Shown: positions 35,490 to 50,329, counted from the stretch's first letter. The stretch is DNA of 60,000 nt from Polytrichum commune (GCA_950295325.1 OX485807.1:11933001-11993000), one strand, 5' to 3'. The notes: a model not told the origin generated them from the sequence alone. Program-made: numbers and translations.

Positions 35490-35630
35490 TGCATTTTGGT
35501 ATGCAAGGGGAAGATCTTATTGAGCATACTAATGGCAAGTGTCGTGTGTTTACATTTTAGTATCCAAGGGGTAGATATTATTGAACATACTAATGCCAAG
35601 TGTCAATATGTACACTTTAGTCAAGTTGTA
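35490..35630 (+). repeat. Tandem duplication, two units of about 68 bp
   Basis: Two adjacent units share CATTTTGGTATGCAAGGGG, then GATCTTATTGAGCATACTAA and CAAGTGTC. They differ at a handful of positions. No role visible. Confidence 0.7.
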
Positions 35631-36104
35631 GACTATTGTGTAACATAGGCATACACCTCATAATATTATTGAACGTACTCATGCCAAGATTTCAGTAAGC
35701 GTAGTTGAACTCCAAGTGTCATGAGGCGACACTAATGGTAAAGTTGTTGGTCATTAGTGCAACTTAGCATGTGCCTCAAAATAGGATCATTGACACTATT
35801 ACACGTGTGACAATACACACCGAAAGCGGTGTAGTGATATCAACCAACTATGCATATTTGACCAATATTATAATCTCAATATTGGTCGAATGGGCTCTTT
35901 GATACCATTGTCAATATTGTGTACTTGACACCTTGCATACACCTATACAACAAACAAAAACCAAAAAGAATTAACTAAATTGATCAATTTCAAATTTATT
36001 AATTTATCAATATTGACTTTCAATATCAATGTCAAAATGCCCACATCCACTCACAAATCACTCTAATTTCTCAAATGACTTTTATCTGAATTTCTAAAAA
36101 TTAT

Positions 36105-36200
36105 CTTCTAGTGGTCTGAGATGACCCTAATCTACCGGATGAGAGTACAATGGTACCCAAACCAAACTGAGTGGTTGGTGGTTCGATTCCCGGCTGTGAA
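36105..36200 (+). mobile_element. tRNA-derived SINE candidate
   Basis: A good RNA polymerase III B-box-like motif, GGTTCGATTCCCG, lies at 36180-36192, with a weak A-box-like CTAGTGGTCTGAG about 65 bp upstream. The sequence does not fold convincingly as a tRNA. Single copy in the window, so support is limited. Confidence 0.35.
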
Positions 36201-36984
36201 TTCGTCTCTCTACTTGATGAAAAACTAGTCATGTGGTCAAATGCTTCATGTGTTCCATAATTAAAATCAAATAAATCCTCTAGTAATCTTTGAACACATG
36301 ACATTCTTCAACAACATCACCCTTCACGATTGTAACTTCCCTACCTAATGTTTGATGTCTCCTCCGAATAAGAAATTTGCCCCATTTGAATTGAAGCTAG
36401 AGTAGGATGTGCCTTATTCAATTGGAAGACATGATTCTGCAACATTGAGATGCTATGTTCGGCCTCGGATATCGAAGAATAATATTCCCTATGATTTTTT
36501 TTTGAAGTTATATGCGATTTGGATATGATAAGCATATTCCGAGTCTTTGATTCTCGTAAGGTCCTCTATTGCAAAAGTTGACTACTATATTGCTTGTAAA
36601 GGTGATGGTGGGTAGTGAGAAGGATCTATATAAAGGGTTTGTGGTACTACCATCAAATAGGGTCCAAACTCATAGGTGTTATTTTGTTAAGTTAAACATG
36701 TTCCTTCATAAGTAATCTTTAAAGCACACCACACAATTTATTTTAATTAGGGTGTACAATATGAACTCAAAGCATCCACATTTTGGACATGAAATGGTAC
36801 ATACTAATTGGTATCACTAATTATGATAGTTGGATATTCAATGTGTATGGATGTGTAACACTCTAAGGGCACTGGGTCATTAACATTACGAACAAGAAAA
36901 CGGTAGAACCGTGAGGCTTTGTCCTTTCTTATGAAAGATTACAAGTGTATATAGTTATACACTTTGCTCATGCCAGTTTATGAT

Positions 36985-37165
36985 TATTTACTATACCTAT
37001 AACCAATTATAATCGATTATATTTTTTTGATACGTTTTAGGAAACAATTATAGTTGATTACATTTTTTGGTAGGTCAAATCGCGATCAACTATAGTTACG
37101 AAAGGCAACTAGTTAAGTAATAGTTGAATTAGTTGGTTAGTTGTCCAAGGTATGCAAGCTTTCAC
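36985..37165 (+). repeat. Dispersed repeat with AACTATAGTTAACTA motifs, copy 1
   Basis: Closely matches 50690-50790 (TTTTTTGGTAGGTCAAATC, CGAAAGGCAACTAGTT, TAATAGTTGAATTA, TGTCCAAGGT) and, less well, 50330-50450. Multiple short palindromes suggest a non-autonomous DNA element, but its ends are not defined. Confidence 0.6.
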
Positions 37166-37242
37166 CATCCACATTAACTAAATTGGACCAAAAATAGTAG
37201 GAACAAACAATGTCCAAGTGTGAACGCAAATTGGTTAGGAAA

Positions 37243-38098
37243 CTCGGGGGGGCCACTGGCGAAAAACGTAGGAACTACGTGCGATAAAATATAGGGTCTT
37301 GTATAAAAATTTGGCGTAAAATTTGTAAAATTATTAGATGTAGTATACAGTGCTCTGGAATTGTGAAACATGATTATATGTAATATAGCATTTGACAAAA
37401 CATGATTAAATTACCTAAGTGGTACATATAAAATAGCATGGAGAAAAAGCGATAGTTTTAAAAATTAAATACTTTGCCACCAAAATATAAAACCGGCCCC
37501 ACTTTAGACCTTTCGGAAATTGCATAAATGAAAAAAAGAATGCCGGCTAATTGCCTAAATACATTAGGAAATGGGGGCTATCAACCGATAAATTTTGCAC
37601 TCTCTAGGCCCACTCTCGGGTAAAAATTGAAAAATCTACCTAAGACCTCAAGGTTTCTAGCTGTGTTATCCAACACAACTTTTATTCGTTGGCTCGTGTT
37701 GCTTAATGACATGTAATTGCAATCTTTTGTTGTTATTGTTTAGTGTTTTTCTTTGCCCGGACTTCAGTGTGACCCTGAACCCTAAACCCTAGTAAATGTT
37801 TGTTTCTCTTACTCTGTACACGTGCTTCTAACGAGAATTCTACTGTATCATACACTTTAAGGAATGGGGGCAATCAAGGGAAAAAAATTACATATAAGTA
37901 ATATAGGGTACCATAAAATCAACCATCCAAGAATTTATAATTACCAATAGGGTGCAAATAATCACAACAATTTACCATTATTTCAAAAATTAGCATCCCT
38001 TATAATCCTTTCTCATAGGTAAATAGCCCCCATTTTAATAGGTCATTATCGCAGGTGTATGCAAAATATACAAGGGAGTGCCCCCCCCCCCCCCCGAG
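37243..38098. mobile_element. hAT-like element with G-run ends and perfect 8-bp target duplication, copy B
   Basis: The element starts CTCGGGGGGGCCACT and ends AGTG followed by 15 C and GAG, an inverted match with an expanded homopolymer. TTAGGAAA flanks it exactly at 37235-37242 and 38099-38106, which is the 8-bp signature of hAT insertions. 856 bp; no transposase reading frame. Confidence 0.85.
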
Positions 38099-38109
38099 TT
38101 AGGAAATTT

Positions 38110-40140
38110 GCTCTTGAAACATAGAAGTTGATGCATAGTCTCTGTCCTATAGACATAGCCAATAAACTCTTTATTCACGCCGGCCTTGACAGAAGTCTGG
38201 AGTTTCTATTTATTTGTAACACTCTCATTTTTACTTTGTCCATATAATAATGTGTATCTTGAAGGAACACGATAGAATGATTTTGTTGACATTTAATTAG
38301 ATTTTAGGCATTACTATTTTCTTTGCAACTTACAACCACTTGGTGGCAAAATGAGAGTCTCAACATCATGTATGAGTGACTTTGAGGATGTTGAGTTGTT
38401 GATGGTAGTAATGTCTATTGACATGTGACGAAACTATTTGATCCACATAAAAGCCCACCAATTCTCTTGGTTGTTTAATGAGGTCCCTCGTGGGGCACAA
38501 TCAATGTCCACCTTACACAAGGTTCAATAATTTTGTAAGAGACCTCCCAACAATGCGGGACGTTCCTTGTGGAAAATGGGCTAGGTTTTTATGAACATGA
38601 AGGGAGATTTCCTTGTGCATTGTTGTTTGTATGGATCACGGAGACTCGGGTTGTCACCCTCGTCCCTAGGACCCTTACAAACAACAATACACTAGAGAAA
38701 CATCATTCCCTTGTACATTGAACTTATACCACTCAAATTGGTGTTAATCGTCCTTGTGCACACTATGTAACATATCCACACTAATTGAAATAAGAATTTG
38801 ATTTCTTCTACTTTTTGTTTTGTTTTGCTTTGTTTCATTCCAATTGGTGATTATGAAAAGTGATTATGTCATGAATTTATGACAACTGTATGGTCTACTT
38901 GAGTATTCCATAATGGATGTGCTACATGGAGGATGTGGTCTTACCAATGCTTCTTGACCATTAGATGGTTATAAGCTCTTTAAACGTGATTTTCAAATCT
39001 ACCACCTTTATCAATTATAAACAATATGTATAGTAACCAAGAACAAGGGTACTATCACATCATCCCCATAATTAAATTCTACGTCGTTTATCAACATGTG
39101 ACATGCATTATGAAATCTACTACACTTATTTGTGCAACTAGGTTGCCCCACACCAATATATTGACATTCCTCACTATTTGGAGCATATATCATCACAACA
39201 TGTATATACTAGATACCCATCGAGAGGAGAGTGGATGATAGCAGTAGGAACGGCTTGACATCCACCTTCTCGAGTTGGTTATCAATCGTAACTGATTAGT
39301 TTTCCCATCATTTTATAGATCTAGTTTGAGAATTATGAATGGTATTGTGCCTCCATGGATGAAAAATGTGATGAATTATGATAAGCCTTCCACTATTGGG
39401 TGAACGATTGTTCTTTTTTAATAAATAGATTATTGTGGGTTTTATACATATGAATGAATAAAGTTATTGTTATTTTGGTGATATGATTTTGATCCAAGAT
39501 AATGCATGGGCAAACCTATTTGCAAAAGCAACCCTAATTGCACATATTAGTGTGGATATCCTCTTACCCGTGCTACAACCATACTATCTTCCATTGATTG
39601 AAATTGACGAGATGGTCATCCATGTTATTTGGCCTTATTGTGAGCCACTTGTCTAGTTGGCTTCGTCCCAAACTTGGGATAGAGACATTGTGCGGACTCA
39701 CTTTGAACGAGTAATAATATAAGAAGTAAGTATGGAGAATAGATGATAGGGTTTAATGGATAAGGTTGACTCGGGCTAAGTCCGAGAACCGGTCTAATAA
39801 GGCCCCGGCCAAAACGCCCAAATCCTTCCTCAAATCCTAGGCTATGTAAATCTAGAACCTTGTGCATGTAACTTAACCTCTTATAACCATACACATGAAA
39901 TCTCCTTTAATGTTTGGTGTGTATGAAACACCGTTGGTTAATAGTATCATCAGAATTGGTGTCTTAAAAGCTCATTGCAAGCATATGAGTCATGGGAAAT
40001 TTGCATCACTTGGAAATTTGTATGGAAACACAAAAAAATTTGAATTTTTTTCTTCATAGGGTAGTGGTAAAGTGGTAGATTTGCATATGTCTTTCATTGA
40101 CGTAGGGAAAATTGCCGAAATCGCTTATGTTGATAGTAGT
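38110..40140. other. Intergenic, no gene seen
   Basis: AT-rich, with short unrelated open frames only. Nothing recognised. Confidence 0.5.
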
Positions 40141-40204
40141 TGCTACTGATGTTGCACAATATAAACCGAGGTAAGATAAGCCAACCTAGTTCACTTACTT
40201 CTCT

Positions 40205-41140
40205 TAAATGGAGACATATATTGGAGTGGTGTATGGATAGGTGTGGATCTAAAAATGAACATAAAAAGACATTTGTTTGGAAGAGATTGAATTACATGCT
40301 TAAAAATTGTTCATCATTCTAGATTCAATCGTCAACATAATTTAGGGGAGGGGAGGAGCCTATAAGATTGTTGAATGGGAAAGATAATCTTCACTTTGAG
40401 AATGAATTAGATCATTGTATGAGCTCCAAAGATGTGAGAAAAGTGCCTAAGGGCATGATTTGGTTTGCTAGTCGTTTGGCACTACCTAATTGTTGCTTCA
40501 CATCTTGCATCCGGAAAGTTGCACCAATTTGGCCACTCATACAAGCGGGCCAAACTCATTTGAAACAAAAGCCCGTATATAAGTGGTGTGGCCCTAAGAA
40601 TGGATACCAAAAAGGCATGTGTTTAGAAGAGATTGGACTATGTGCTCAAAAGGGGCTCAAAACATGATGGCCATTCTAGCATGTGGGCCCAATAGTCAAC
40701 ATAGTTGGGGGGAACCCATATGGTCATTCGACAAGAAAGTTGAAGAGAGTTTCACGTTGAAATGATCAAGATATTCATACATTGAGCTAATCACCTTGCA
40801 CTATTTGATCGCCTCATATCATGGAGCCGACCTGACCCGACATGAACCTAGACGCTAATGCACATAAATCACCAAATATCAAAGATAGAAACTCACCTTG
40901 CCCACAAGTTTGTGTTGTTTGAAGACACACCAAATTGTATCAACTTGACCACCAAGGCAAGTGGGCTTAATTCAAACACTCATATGAAATGGAAGCCCGT
41001 ATATGAGTGGTGTGGGGTAGGTGTTGATCTAAGAACAGACACCAAAAAGATATGTGTTTAGAAGAGATTGGACTATGTACTCAAAATTGGATGGCCATTC
41101 TAGGCCCAACATCCAGGATAATTCGGGAGAAACAACACCG
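40205..41140 (+). repeat. Degenerate tandem array, three units of about 420 bp
   Basis: Segments starting at about 40205, 40570 and 40985 share GAGTGGTGT, GGATCTAAAAATG-like and TTGGAAGAGATTG..TATGTGCTCAAAA, then a segment mentioning CAACAT. The two latter units also share the upstream block GCCCGTATAT. Divergence is high, so the array is old. The short open frames in it are products of the repeat. Confidence 0.65.
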
Positions 41141-41341
41141 TGAAGGGTATATAACAACATTGACTCAACATTTTAGTTGGCAGTCTCAATTAAGTTTACA
41201 TCGATTCAATGGTGTCATTGGATCGATGCATACCCAACTCATGGTTGCAATTCAACCTCTTTCATTTCAACCCAAATGGTTGAATCATATATTGCACTGA
41301 CGTTGAATGAATTATGAACTACATGCAGAGCAATGGAATAA

Positions 41342-41851
41342 GGGGCGGTTTACGCTATGGACCAAGAGGCATGACCAAGCAAATTAAATCATTTTCATGG
41401 TCACAGCTCTTGGCCAAGAGCCGTGACCATGAAAAATCAAAAATGGATTTTTGAGTGGCTTGGTCACTCTTGTAGTGTAAAGTGGATTTGGACCGGGACA
41501 ACTTTGGGCTGATTTTTTAAATTTCTATCCCAACGATCTACAGTAACGTCAAAATTTTTTGGGAAAAACAAATATAAATTGTTTTTGGCCAATGGCTGAT
41601 TTTCAGCCTTACGGCTCCCTTGATTTCCGTTGAGTCGAGCATTTTGCCTCGCCTCAACGGAAAACCCGTTGGACCATGGCACATTATCCAAATGGCAGAT
41701 TTTAGTAGTTTTTGGGGACCTCAAAGTTAGTGGTCATTCTCCTTTTTTCAAGGTAGTGTAAAGCCAAATGGGACCAAGAGCACTTTACTCTCCAATCACA
41801 GATTTTAGAATTTCACGGTCATGGCTCTTGGTCCATAGTGTAAACCGCCCC
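41342..41851. mobile_element. PIF/Harbinger-type MITE with TAA target duplication
   Basis: The ends GGGGCGGTTTACGCTATGG and the inverse of GGGGCGGTTTACACTATGG match over about 27 bp with one difference. TAA flanks it at 41339-41341 and 41852-41854. The tip GTTTACACTA is shared with the MITE at 735-1087, so the families are probably related. Inside, 41391-41440 is a near-perfect hairpin centred on CTCTTGGCCAAGAG. 510 bp, no coding region. Confidence 0.85.
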
Positions 41852-41979
41852 TAAAGGGGATCAAACCCTAAAAAAAAGTTATGTTTCAACACAGATTCAA
41901 CATAGACCGCTAGTCTATGTTCACGTTGAGATGCAATATGGATTGAAGACGAAACTCCCAAGAATCGTGGTCCTTACAT

Positions 41980-42195
41980 GTGTGTATGAAATCCAAGCAC
42001 GATGAAGCGGTAAGCCCTCCTAGGAAGAAGAAGAAACTCCGTGCAACAAAGAATTATTCGAAGAGAGTTGGCAAGGTGTTGGAGCTTCGTGGGGAAGTCT
42101 CCAACAAGACCCGGGGTCTTCCGCAAGCTTGCGTGATATTTCCATGCCAACTAGAAATAAGCATGTGCAACACTATTCATTTCCACACTAACTAA
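41980..42195 (+). other. Coding-like island of unknown nature
   Basis: A GC-richer frame encodes a basic segment with PPRKKKKLR, a nuclear-localisation-like cluster, then about 50 residues of no recognised family. No neighbouring exons were found. It could be a gene fragment or chance. Confidence 0.25.
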
Positions 42196-42199
42196 TACG

Positions 42200-44780
42200 G
42201 CTATTTAGTTTAGCAAGTGCGGTTGGGGCCTTGTCCTAGCTAGTAGGTACACTTATCCTAGTAGAAATCGAAAAGAACTCTAGGATTAGCCCTTGTCACA
42301 CGTTTGATCACATCAAGACTTCAAGTACATATTGATGGGCGTGCACATATGCCTAAAGTAGTTAGTGAGCGTAGGTTATGAGAATCTTCTTAGTCTTAGT
42401 ACCATGATCTTAACTTCAAAGTGTAATTAAGTGACATGTTACATGGACGGTATCAAGCCAGACTGAGTGATTAGACAGTGAAGAGTAAGGTAAAGTACTA
42501 ATCACTCATTCCTCATGATTTTCTATGTGTTCATGGGCCAAGAGAATTATTATATATGAGCATATCTCTTGTTTAACCACGAAAAACACCTGAAGTAACC
42601 ACTATGTTTCATGGCTTTAAAAAATAAAAAATAAAAAATAAAATTTGGGTTGTTTGACAATGAATTAGCTTCAAAGATTTTGAACTAGTAAAGTGAGGCG
42701 CATTTTGAGATGAAATGATCACAAAATAGAGGGGACATGTTTTTAACATGGGTGGAGGAGAGGTGTGTGCATGTGTAACAAGTTTGTTTTTGGGTGTGTT
42801 CATGGTAGTGAGTTGTTTCCTTCTACGAGGGGTTGTTTACACCATGGGCGGTTATTATTATTATTATTATTATTATAACTTTGGTCGGACCTTCTTACAT
42901 AAAAATGATGCCTCTTCACCACCGACAACACTGAACCAAGGTGACACCAACCCAACCCATAATCTCAATAACCAAACACCTCCCACCCTCCTTAGGCAAG
43001 CATCCTCGTGCATGAAGTTGACCCAATCAAATAATTTAGTCAAATCACAAAGTCCCCCACTGAAAGGTGATAGTAGCTTGTGGGCAAAGACGTTCGTCAT
43101 GTATGTTTGCTTCCTCTACAAGCCGGTCTATCAATCTATCATCATCATCATCATCATATTATTTGGAAAATCACATTATATGTTAGCTGCAACCACAACC
43201 ATCTTCCACTCGATACTCCCACTATTCATGTGTAGTTGAACTAATGCAAGCGTTATTGTTCATGCTAATGTGTCCGAAGAGAAAGGGCAGCACTTTAACA
43301 ACATGATTCATGGTCAATAAGAATGTTATTGTAGGGATAAAACCTAGTTCAACATTTTCATGCCAAAATGCTAGTTTTGTGAGGTGACACATGAAATTTT
43401 GCAAAGGTTTCAATTGATAAAACTTGATTTATGTCAAACATTCTTATCACTTGTGATAACCACTGCAATTTCTCCTAAAGCTCGAGATTTCAACCAACAT
43501 TTGATAATTTTGCAATTTGAAAGCTAACCCCACCATCAACGATACCACCACAACTGTCATAACCACCGCTATTTGCAACACGAATTTGAATGAAACAAAG
43601 CTTGGTTGTGGTTGGTTGTGGTTGATCGTGGTAGTTAGGGTTTAGGGCAAATAACCCTTGTCAACTTGTGCATGTGAGGTAGACCCTCATCAAAGGTTGT
43701 GGTCCATGTTGTGGATCTTGACATGAATTTAGCCCTACTTTTTGTGCAAAGATAAGTTGTCTAATTCCACCATAACTAGGATTTAAGTATATTTGGATTT
43801 ATGCATGACTTTTGGACAATTCCAACCACCAATATGACATACACTAGGTCACAAAACCACACAAATATGGTGGTTGACAGACATGGAATACAAATATTTG
43901 AAGTTGTGATTATTGTCATTGGATTTTTTGTCCCCACAAGTGCACATCCCTATTTCTTTTTAAACAAGTGGTTTCTCCAAATATACTTAAAATGTCAGTT
44001 CCATGTTTTTCTCCCATCAAGCTCTAAGTTCTCGAGATATTGTACCAATTCATTGATGCCATGATGGAGAGAAGTGTGGTTGTAATGAAGAAGAATGCAT
44101 GTGCAAGCAAGTGGCAAGCGGATTGATTTGTTGCTCATGGAAGCATGTGCATGTTTGCCACATGTGGCATTCATTTGGACAAGGGATTGTGCTCTTTTAT
44201 CTATTGCCTTAGATTATTGACTAGGGTTTAATGTACGGCATAGATACAAAGTTTAATGAGTTAACTCATCAACTTTACAATAAAATTTTGATATTCAAAA
44301 GGGTTTGAGACTTTATTTTAAATGTTATATTTTGTCAAGGAGAAAATGGAAAACTAATTGTATGGAACATCAATGATCAATTACAAAGTATACACATATC
44401 TCCTAAAATTGTCGTGAATTTGAATTTGAATTTGAATATTCAAATTGAATATGCTCAACTTCTTAAAAAAAAAGCACTCGATGGATGAGTTTATTTAAGA
44501 TATGCTTGCATTGACAAATAGTTCAAAATAAAAGTTTGTAGCACAAAATACATGTTTTTGGGGCATGTCAAGGTCGAAATTTTAATCAAACAATCCATTG
44601 TTTGAATGGTAAAGATGTAGCCTCTATCAAGAGTTGTTCACACTAAAGTAGCAATGATTTTTTTAAAATATTTATTCAATTCATTCTCATCAACATATTT
44701 TATTTTGGTGGAAGCCAACTTCATTTTGAAGATCTAAGGAAAAGAAATCTTCGTTTCAACAAAATATGAGAAGATCCAAG
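42200..44780. other. Intergenic, no gene seen; microsatellites
   Basis: Contains (AAAAAT)n-like at 42617-42642, (TTA)n at 42856-42876, (ATC)n at 43139-43157 and a GGTTGTG repeat near 43600-43630 that recurs near 48640. Open frames here are short or repeat-derived. Confidence 0.5.
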
Positions 44781-44782
44781 AA

Positions 44783-47700
44783 TCCAAGGGTGCACCTTTC
44801 ATTAAATCCTAAAATCACATGAGTTTGCAACATACTCTAAATATCCTCTATATATGTTTTTTTGGTTGGTAAAATTTAGCGATACGCGTAAAATGTCAAT
44901 GATAGAAATACAAGTGACAATATGTATACATATTGAATTGATTTTACATATAGTTTTTAGCATAAGCATACAAATATAATTTTGAATAACAATCAACCCC
45001 TGTGATATGTATAATGCAAAACTCTAGCATTCATCAGTAAAGTTGTTAAAGAATTTCTCATCCCCCATGATGACACTCATAAGCGTGTAAGTCTGCAATA
45101 TATGTCATAGAAACTTACGCATTTATTGTTTTTAAGTCTACCTTCAAATCATTAGTATGATCGTATGTTCGCTTGTTGTTCCTTTTTTTATACCAAAGTA
45201 AGTCAATCTACATGTTTGATGGGCGGTTCATCAAGCCAATTGGATCCCTACATTCCACCCAACCAATACGAAATAATCTATGCATCCTATAAACCCTCTT
45301 ATCAAACCAAACCTTGATTTATTTGCTCCACCTTTTAAATTGTTTTCAATAGTAATAATGTTCGATTCAAGTGTGCTAAAAAACACACACCTTAATCACA
45401 ACCATATTTAATATGGTATCATGGTTTGCAGTTGTAATGAACTTAGGTTTCATATATAAATTACCACCCTTAATCTTAGTCAATTGATTTTTAGATAAAT
45501 TTGGATTGCCATTCAATTAACTAAATAATGTATTGTTCTCCCTCTTTAGTATGACATGTTTGGGAACACGGGGAGGTCACTTCATTGTCAAGTTGACACC
45601 ACGTGCGGACAAAGTTTGCTACCCCTATATCACATGCCATATATAATTTTAAAATTTATGATATTTGTTCTACATATACATAACCATTGATAGTATCTTT
45701 TGTATACTTTTTTGAAATTTTTAGTCATCTTTATTTTTTTAGTAAATTTTTTAGTTCAATTCTGTGTCATTCTAGTTAGAAACGGTATGTTTTATGAAAA
45801 AAACAAATCATCAAATTTAGTTATCACTTTTGACTATGTCATAGGTACTGTGTATATCTACTCATGAAAAAAATTTGATAAAATTTTGACCCATTTTGGT
45901 GGTGCAAATTACCAAAAGAAGATTTTTCTTGGTCGCACGTGGTGTTCAACTTAACAATGGAGTGATCTACCCGTGTTTGGGAAACACAAAAAGGTTGTAT
46001 TATCGAGGTGTCGTCTTCTCGTTAATATGACAAATGGCGTAAAATTGTCATACTATCGAGGGAATACAAAAACATAAGCAATATGAGCTGAAAAATATAT
46101 ACAACGAGTTTAAGCAAAATATATTGTATGCAATAATAACTTATAACTCCAAACAAGTACAAATATACTCAAGAACTCTTGAAATAGGAGTTCAAAGATC
46201 TCTAGTGTTGACTACCCAAGTTAGCAATTGTCATCTTAACTAAATTCCCTACTAGCTTTTGAAAACTAATAATTTCATTGACACCAAAATGTAAAGAGTC
46301 ATCTAATAAAAAATTAGACAACAATGATGCATGACGTTTAGCATCACTAAGCTTTATTGTAGGTGGAGCAACATCATCCACATCTACTGAATGTACATCA
46401 ACATTAAGATCAAAGCTTTGTGCATAATTGATTCCCAAAGCAACATCCACCAACTCATCAATACTCAATTCTAGCTCAGTAATCTCTTCCCTTTCCATAT
46501 ATATGTAAGTTTCAATTGACATCTCATCATCACCCAATCGCAACTTTGAAATTAGAGCACCAAGTTCATCTAATTCTTCTTGCATTCTATTCTTCTCCCT
46601 TTCAACAACTAGGGCAAAATCAACATTCCATGTTGCAGGTAATATACATGCCATCCTCCAACAATTCATGACTATTTGTGCATCCAACTCACTCCATACT
46701 TCATAACTCCACATGATAGCATGCCTGATGTTGGGCACCACCTTCCTTAAGTCATTCAATGTAACATCATCATGATGTGATGAAACCCACTACAAAAGTT
46801 TCTTCTTGTATTGAATTTTGAAAGATGCTATTGTATCTTGATCCAAAGGTTGAAGTACGCTTGTAATATTGGGAGGAAGGAATACCAAAGTCATGTTGCT
46901 CAATTCCAAGGTTGAAAACCACGAGACTTACCAACTTTGGCAGAGCTAACAACATGTGAAGATGCATTATCCAAAATCATAATCACCTTTCGATTTTGGC
47001 CTTTCAACTGGTTGTTGAGTTGCAAAATCCAAGCTTCAAATATATCTCCCTTCATCCAAGCTGTTTTATTTGAGTGCCACTTAACATACTCATGAGGCTG
47101 CCACCTTCCAAAACATCGTGGTTGCTTAGACGTATAAATCACAAACAACTTCAACTTATCAATCCCTGTTGAATTAACAACAATAGCAAGTATTACACGC
47201 TCCTTTTGTAACTTCCGACCCTTCACCTTCCCTTGTGCTAGTAATTTATTAGGATGTGCTCTAAAATACAATTCAGTCTCATCCATGTTGTAAACATCTT
47301 CAGGCTCATAATCTACAAAAGAATAAGAAGGAGGCCACTCTGACTCTAACCATGTCCATTCTACACTAGTACCCCTAATTATCATTTAGTTCCCAATGAT
47401 AAGTGAAGTTCCCAAGTAGTTCCCAAGTGACAATGGATGTATTTTAGATGTACATAACATAGATGAAAGGAATTTTAGCATTAATAACCTCTTTAATATG
47501 ACAAAACGGAGATTCTAAACGTCGCTTTACCAAGGGTCGTAGTCGTATAAAAGAGGGAGTTTTGAACCAAAAAGTTTGGTCGCGGAAAAATGTGTTGTCA
47601 TATCAAGGGTGTCATATAAACGAGTGTCGTACTAACGAGGTTAGACTGTACTTTGAAAAATTCTAGAGTCCCCTACCTCTACATAAGCCACAATGAACTT

Positions 47701-47910
47701 CAAATTTCAAAAACTTATGCCTTAAAGTCTAGTGACACTACCATACAAGTATGTATGTTGTACATGTTTTAAAGGTCCTCCATACATGTACATAACTACG
47801 AATTTTTATTTTTGTAGCATATGTATATGTAATACAACAAAGTTCAAATTAATACCCCTTTTGTGCACTCATGTATAGTCATACGTGTTTAGCATAGTGC
47901 ACCCCTTGAG
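44783..47910 (-). mobile_element. hAT-like element, copy C, with a pogo element nested in it
   Basis: The ends TCCAAGGGTGCACC (left) and GTGCACCCCTTGAG (right) correspond to those of the element at 30849-31633 in reverse orientation. 44790-45000 matches 31385-31620 and 47735-47905 matches 30850-31030, reversed. The flanks TCCAAGAA (44775-44782) and TCCAACGA (47911-47918) look like an 8-bp target duplication with two changes. The middle, about 45.99-47.65 kb, is a separate pogo-type element. So the hAT-like part is about 1.5 kb. Confidence 0.65.
46202..47385 (-). pseudogene. Broken pogo/Tigger-type (Tc1/mariner) transposase
   Basis: Reading right to left, the DDE_1-type core is visible: first acidic site in YNMDETELYF (near 47285), second in MILDNASSH (near 46975), third in LQPLDQD (near 46850), the DDD pattern of pogo/Tigger transposases, which cut and paste at TA. 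The C-terminal part runs to a stop at 46202. It is dead: a frameshift lies near 46920 (after KVGKSRGF) and an in-frame TAG at 46790-46792. The N-terminal helix-turn-helix (CENP-B-like) region is missing upstream of 47385. The right end of the element is probably TA|CAGTCTAACCTCGTTAG, inverted, at about 47650. Related subterminal repeats lie at 45991-46075. Confidence 0.8.
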
Positions 47911-47918
47911 TCCAACGA

Positions 47919-50080
<2,162 letters not shown>

Positions 50081-50082
50081 GC

Positions 50083-50215
50083 GAGTACCCTACCCTAGTG
50101 GTAGCTAGGTCCTTGCTTTCCCACCTGTGAGACCGTGGGTTCAAAATCCTCGAGACTTGTGGCAGAAATATGGTGGAATTTATTAAATTCCAATAAACTC
50201 ATCTATTTACCAAAT
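50083..50215 (+). mobile_element. tRNA-derived SINE candidate
   Basis: Contains an A-box-like TACCCTAGTGG at about 50090 and, about 50 bp further, a B-box-like GGTTCAAAATCC, the spacing of an RNA polymerase III promoter in a tRNA-derived head. It lacks the complete tRNA cloverleaf pairing and is followed by an A/T-rich body. A decayed tRNA gene is the alternative. Confidence 0.45.
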
Positions 50216-50329
50216 GCCAAAGCAAGAAGCACCCTACGGTAATCCACCTTTAGAAATCGTTTCTCAAGAGTAAGCACAAGAACCAACACATTGCATTTGC
50301 AAACCTTCCAGACCTTGGACAATTGCCAA

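Noticed and set aside
35126-43157. Microsatellites considered as a CRISPR-like or other ordered array
   Set aside because: Simple tandem repeats without unique spacers, in a plant nuclear context.
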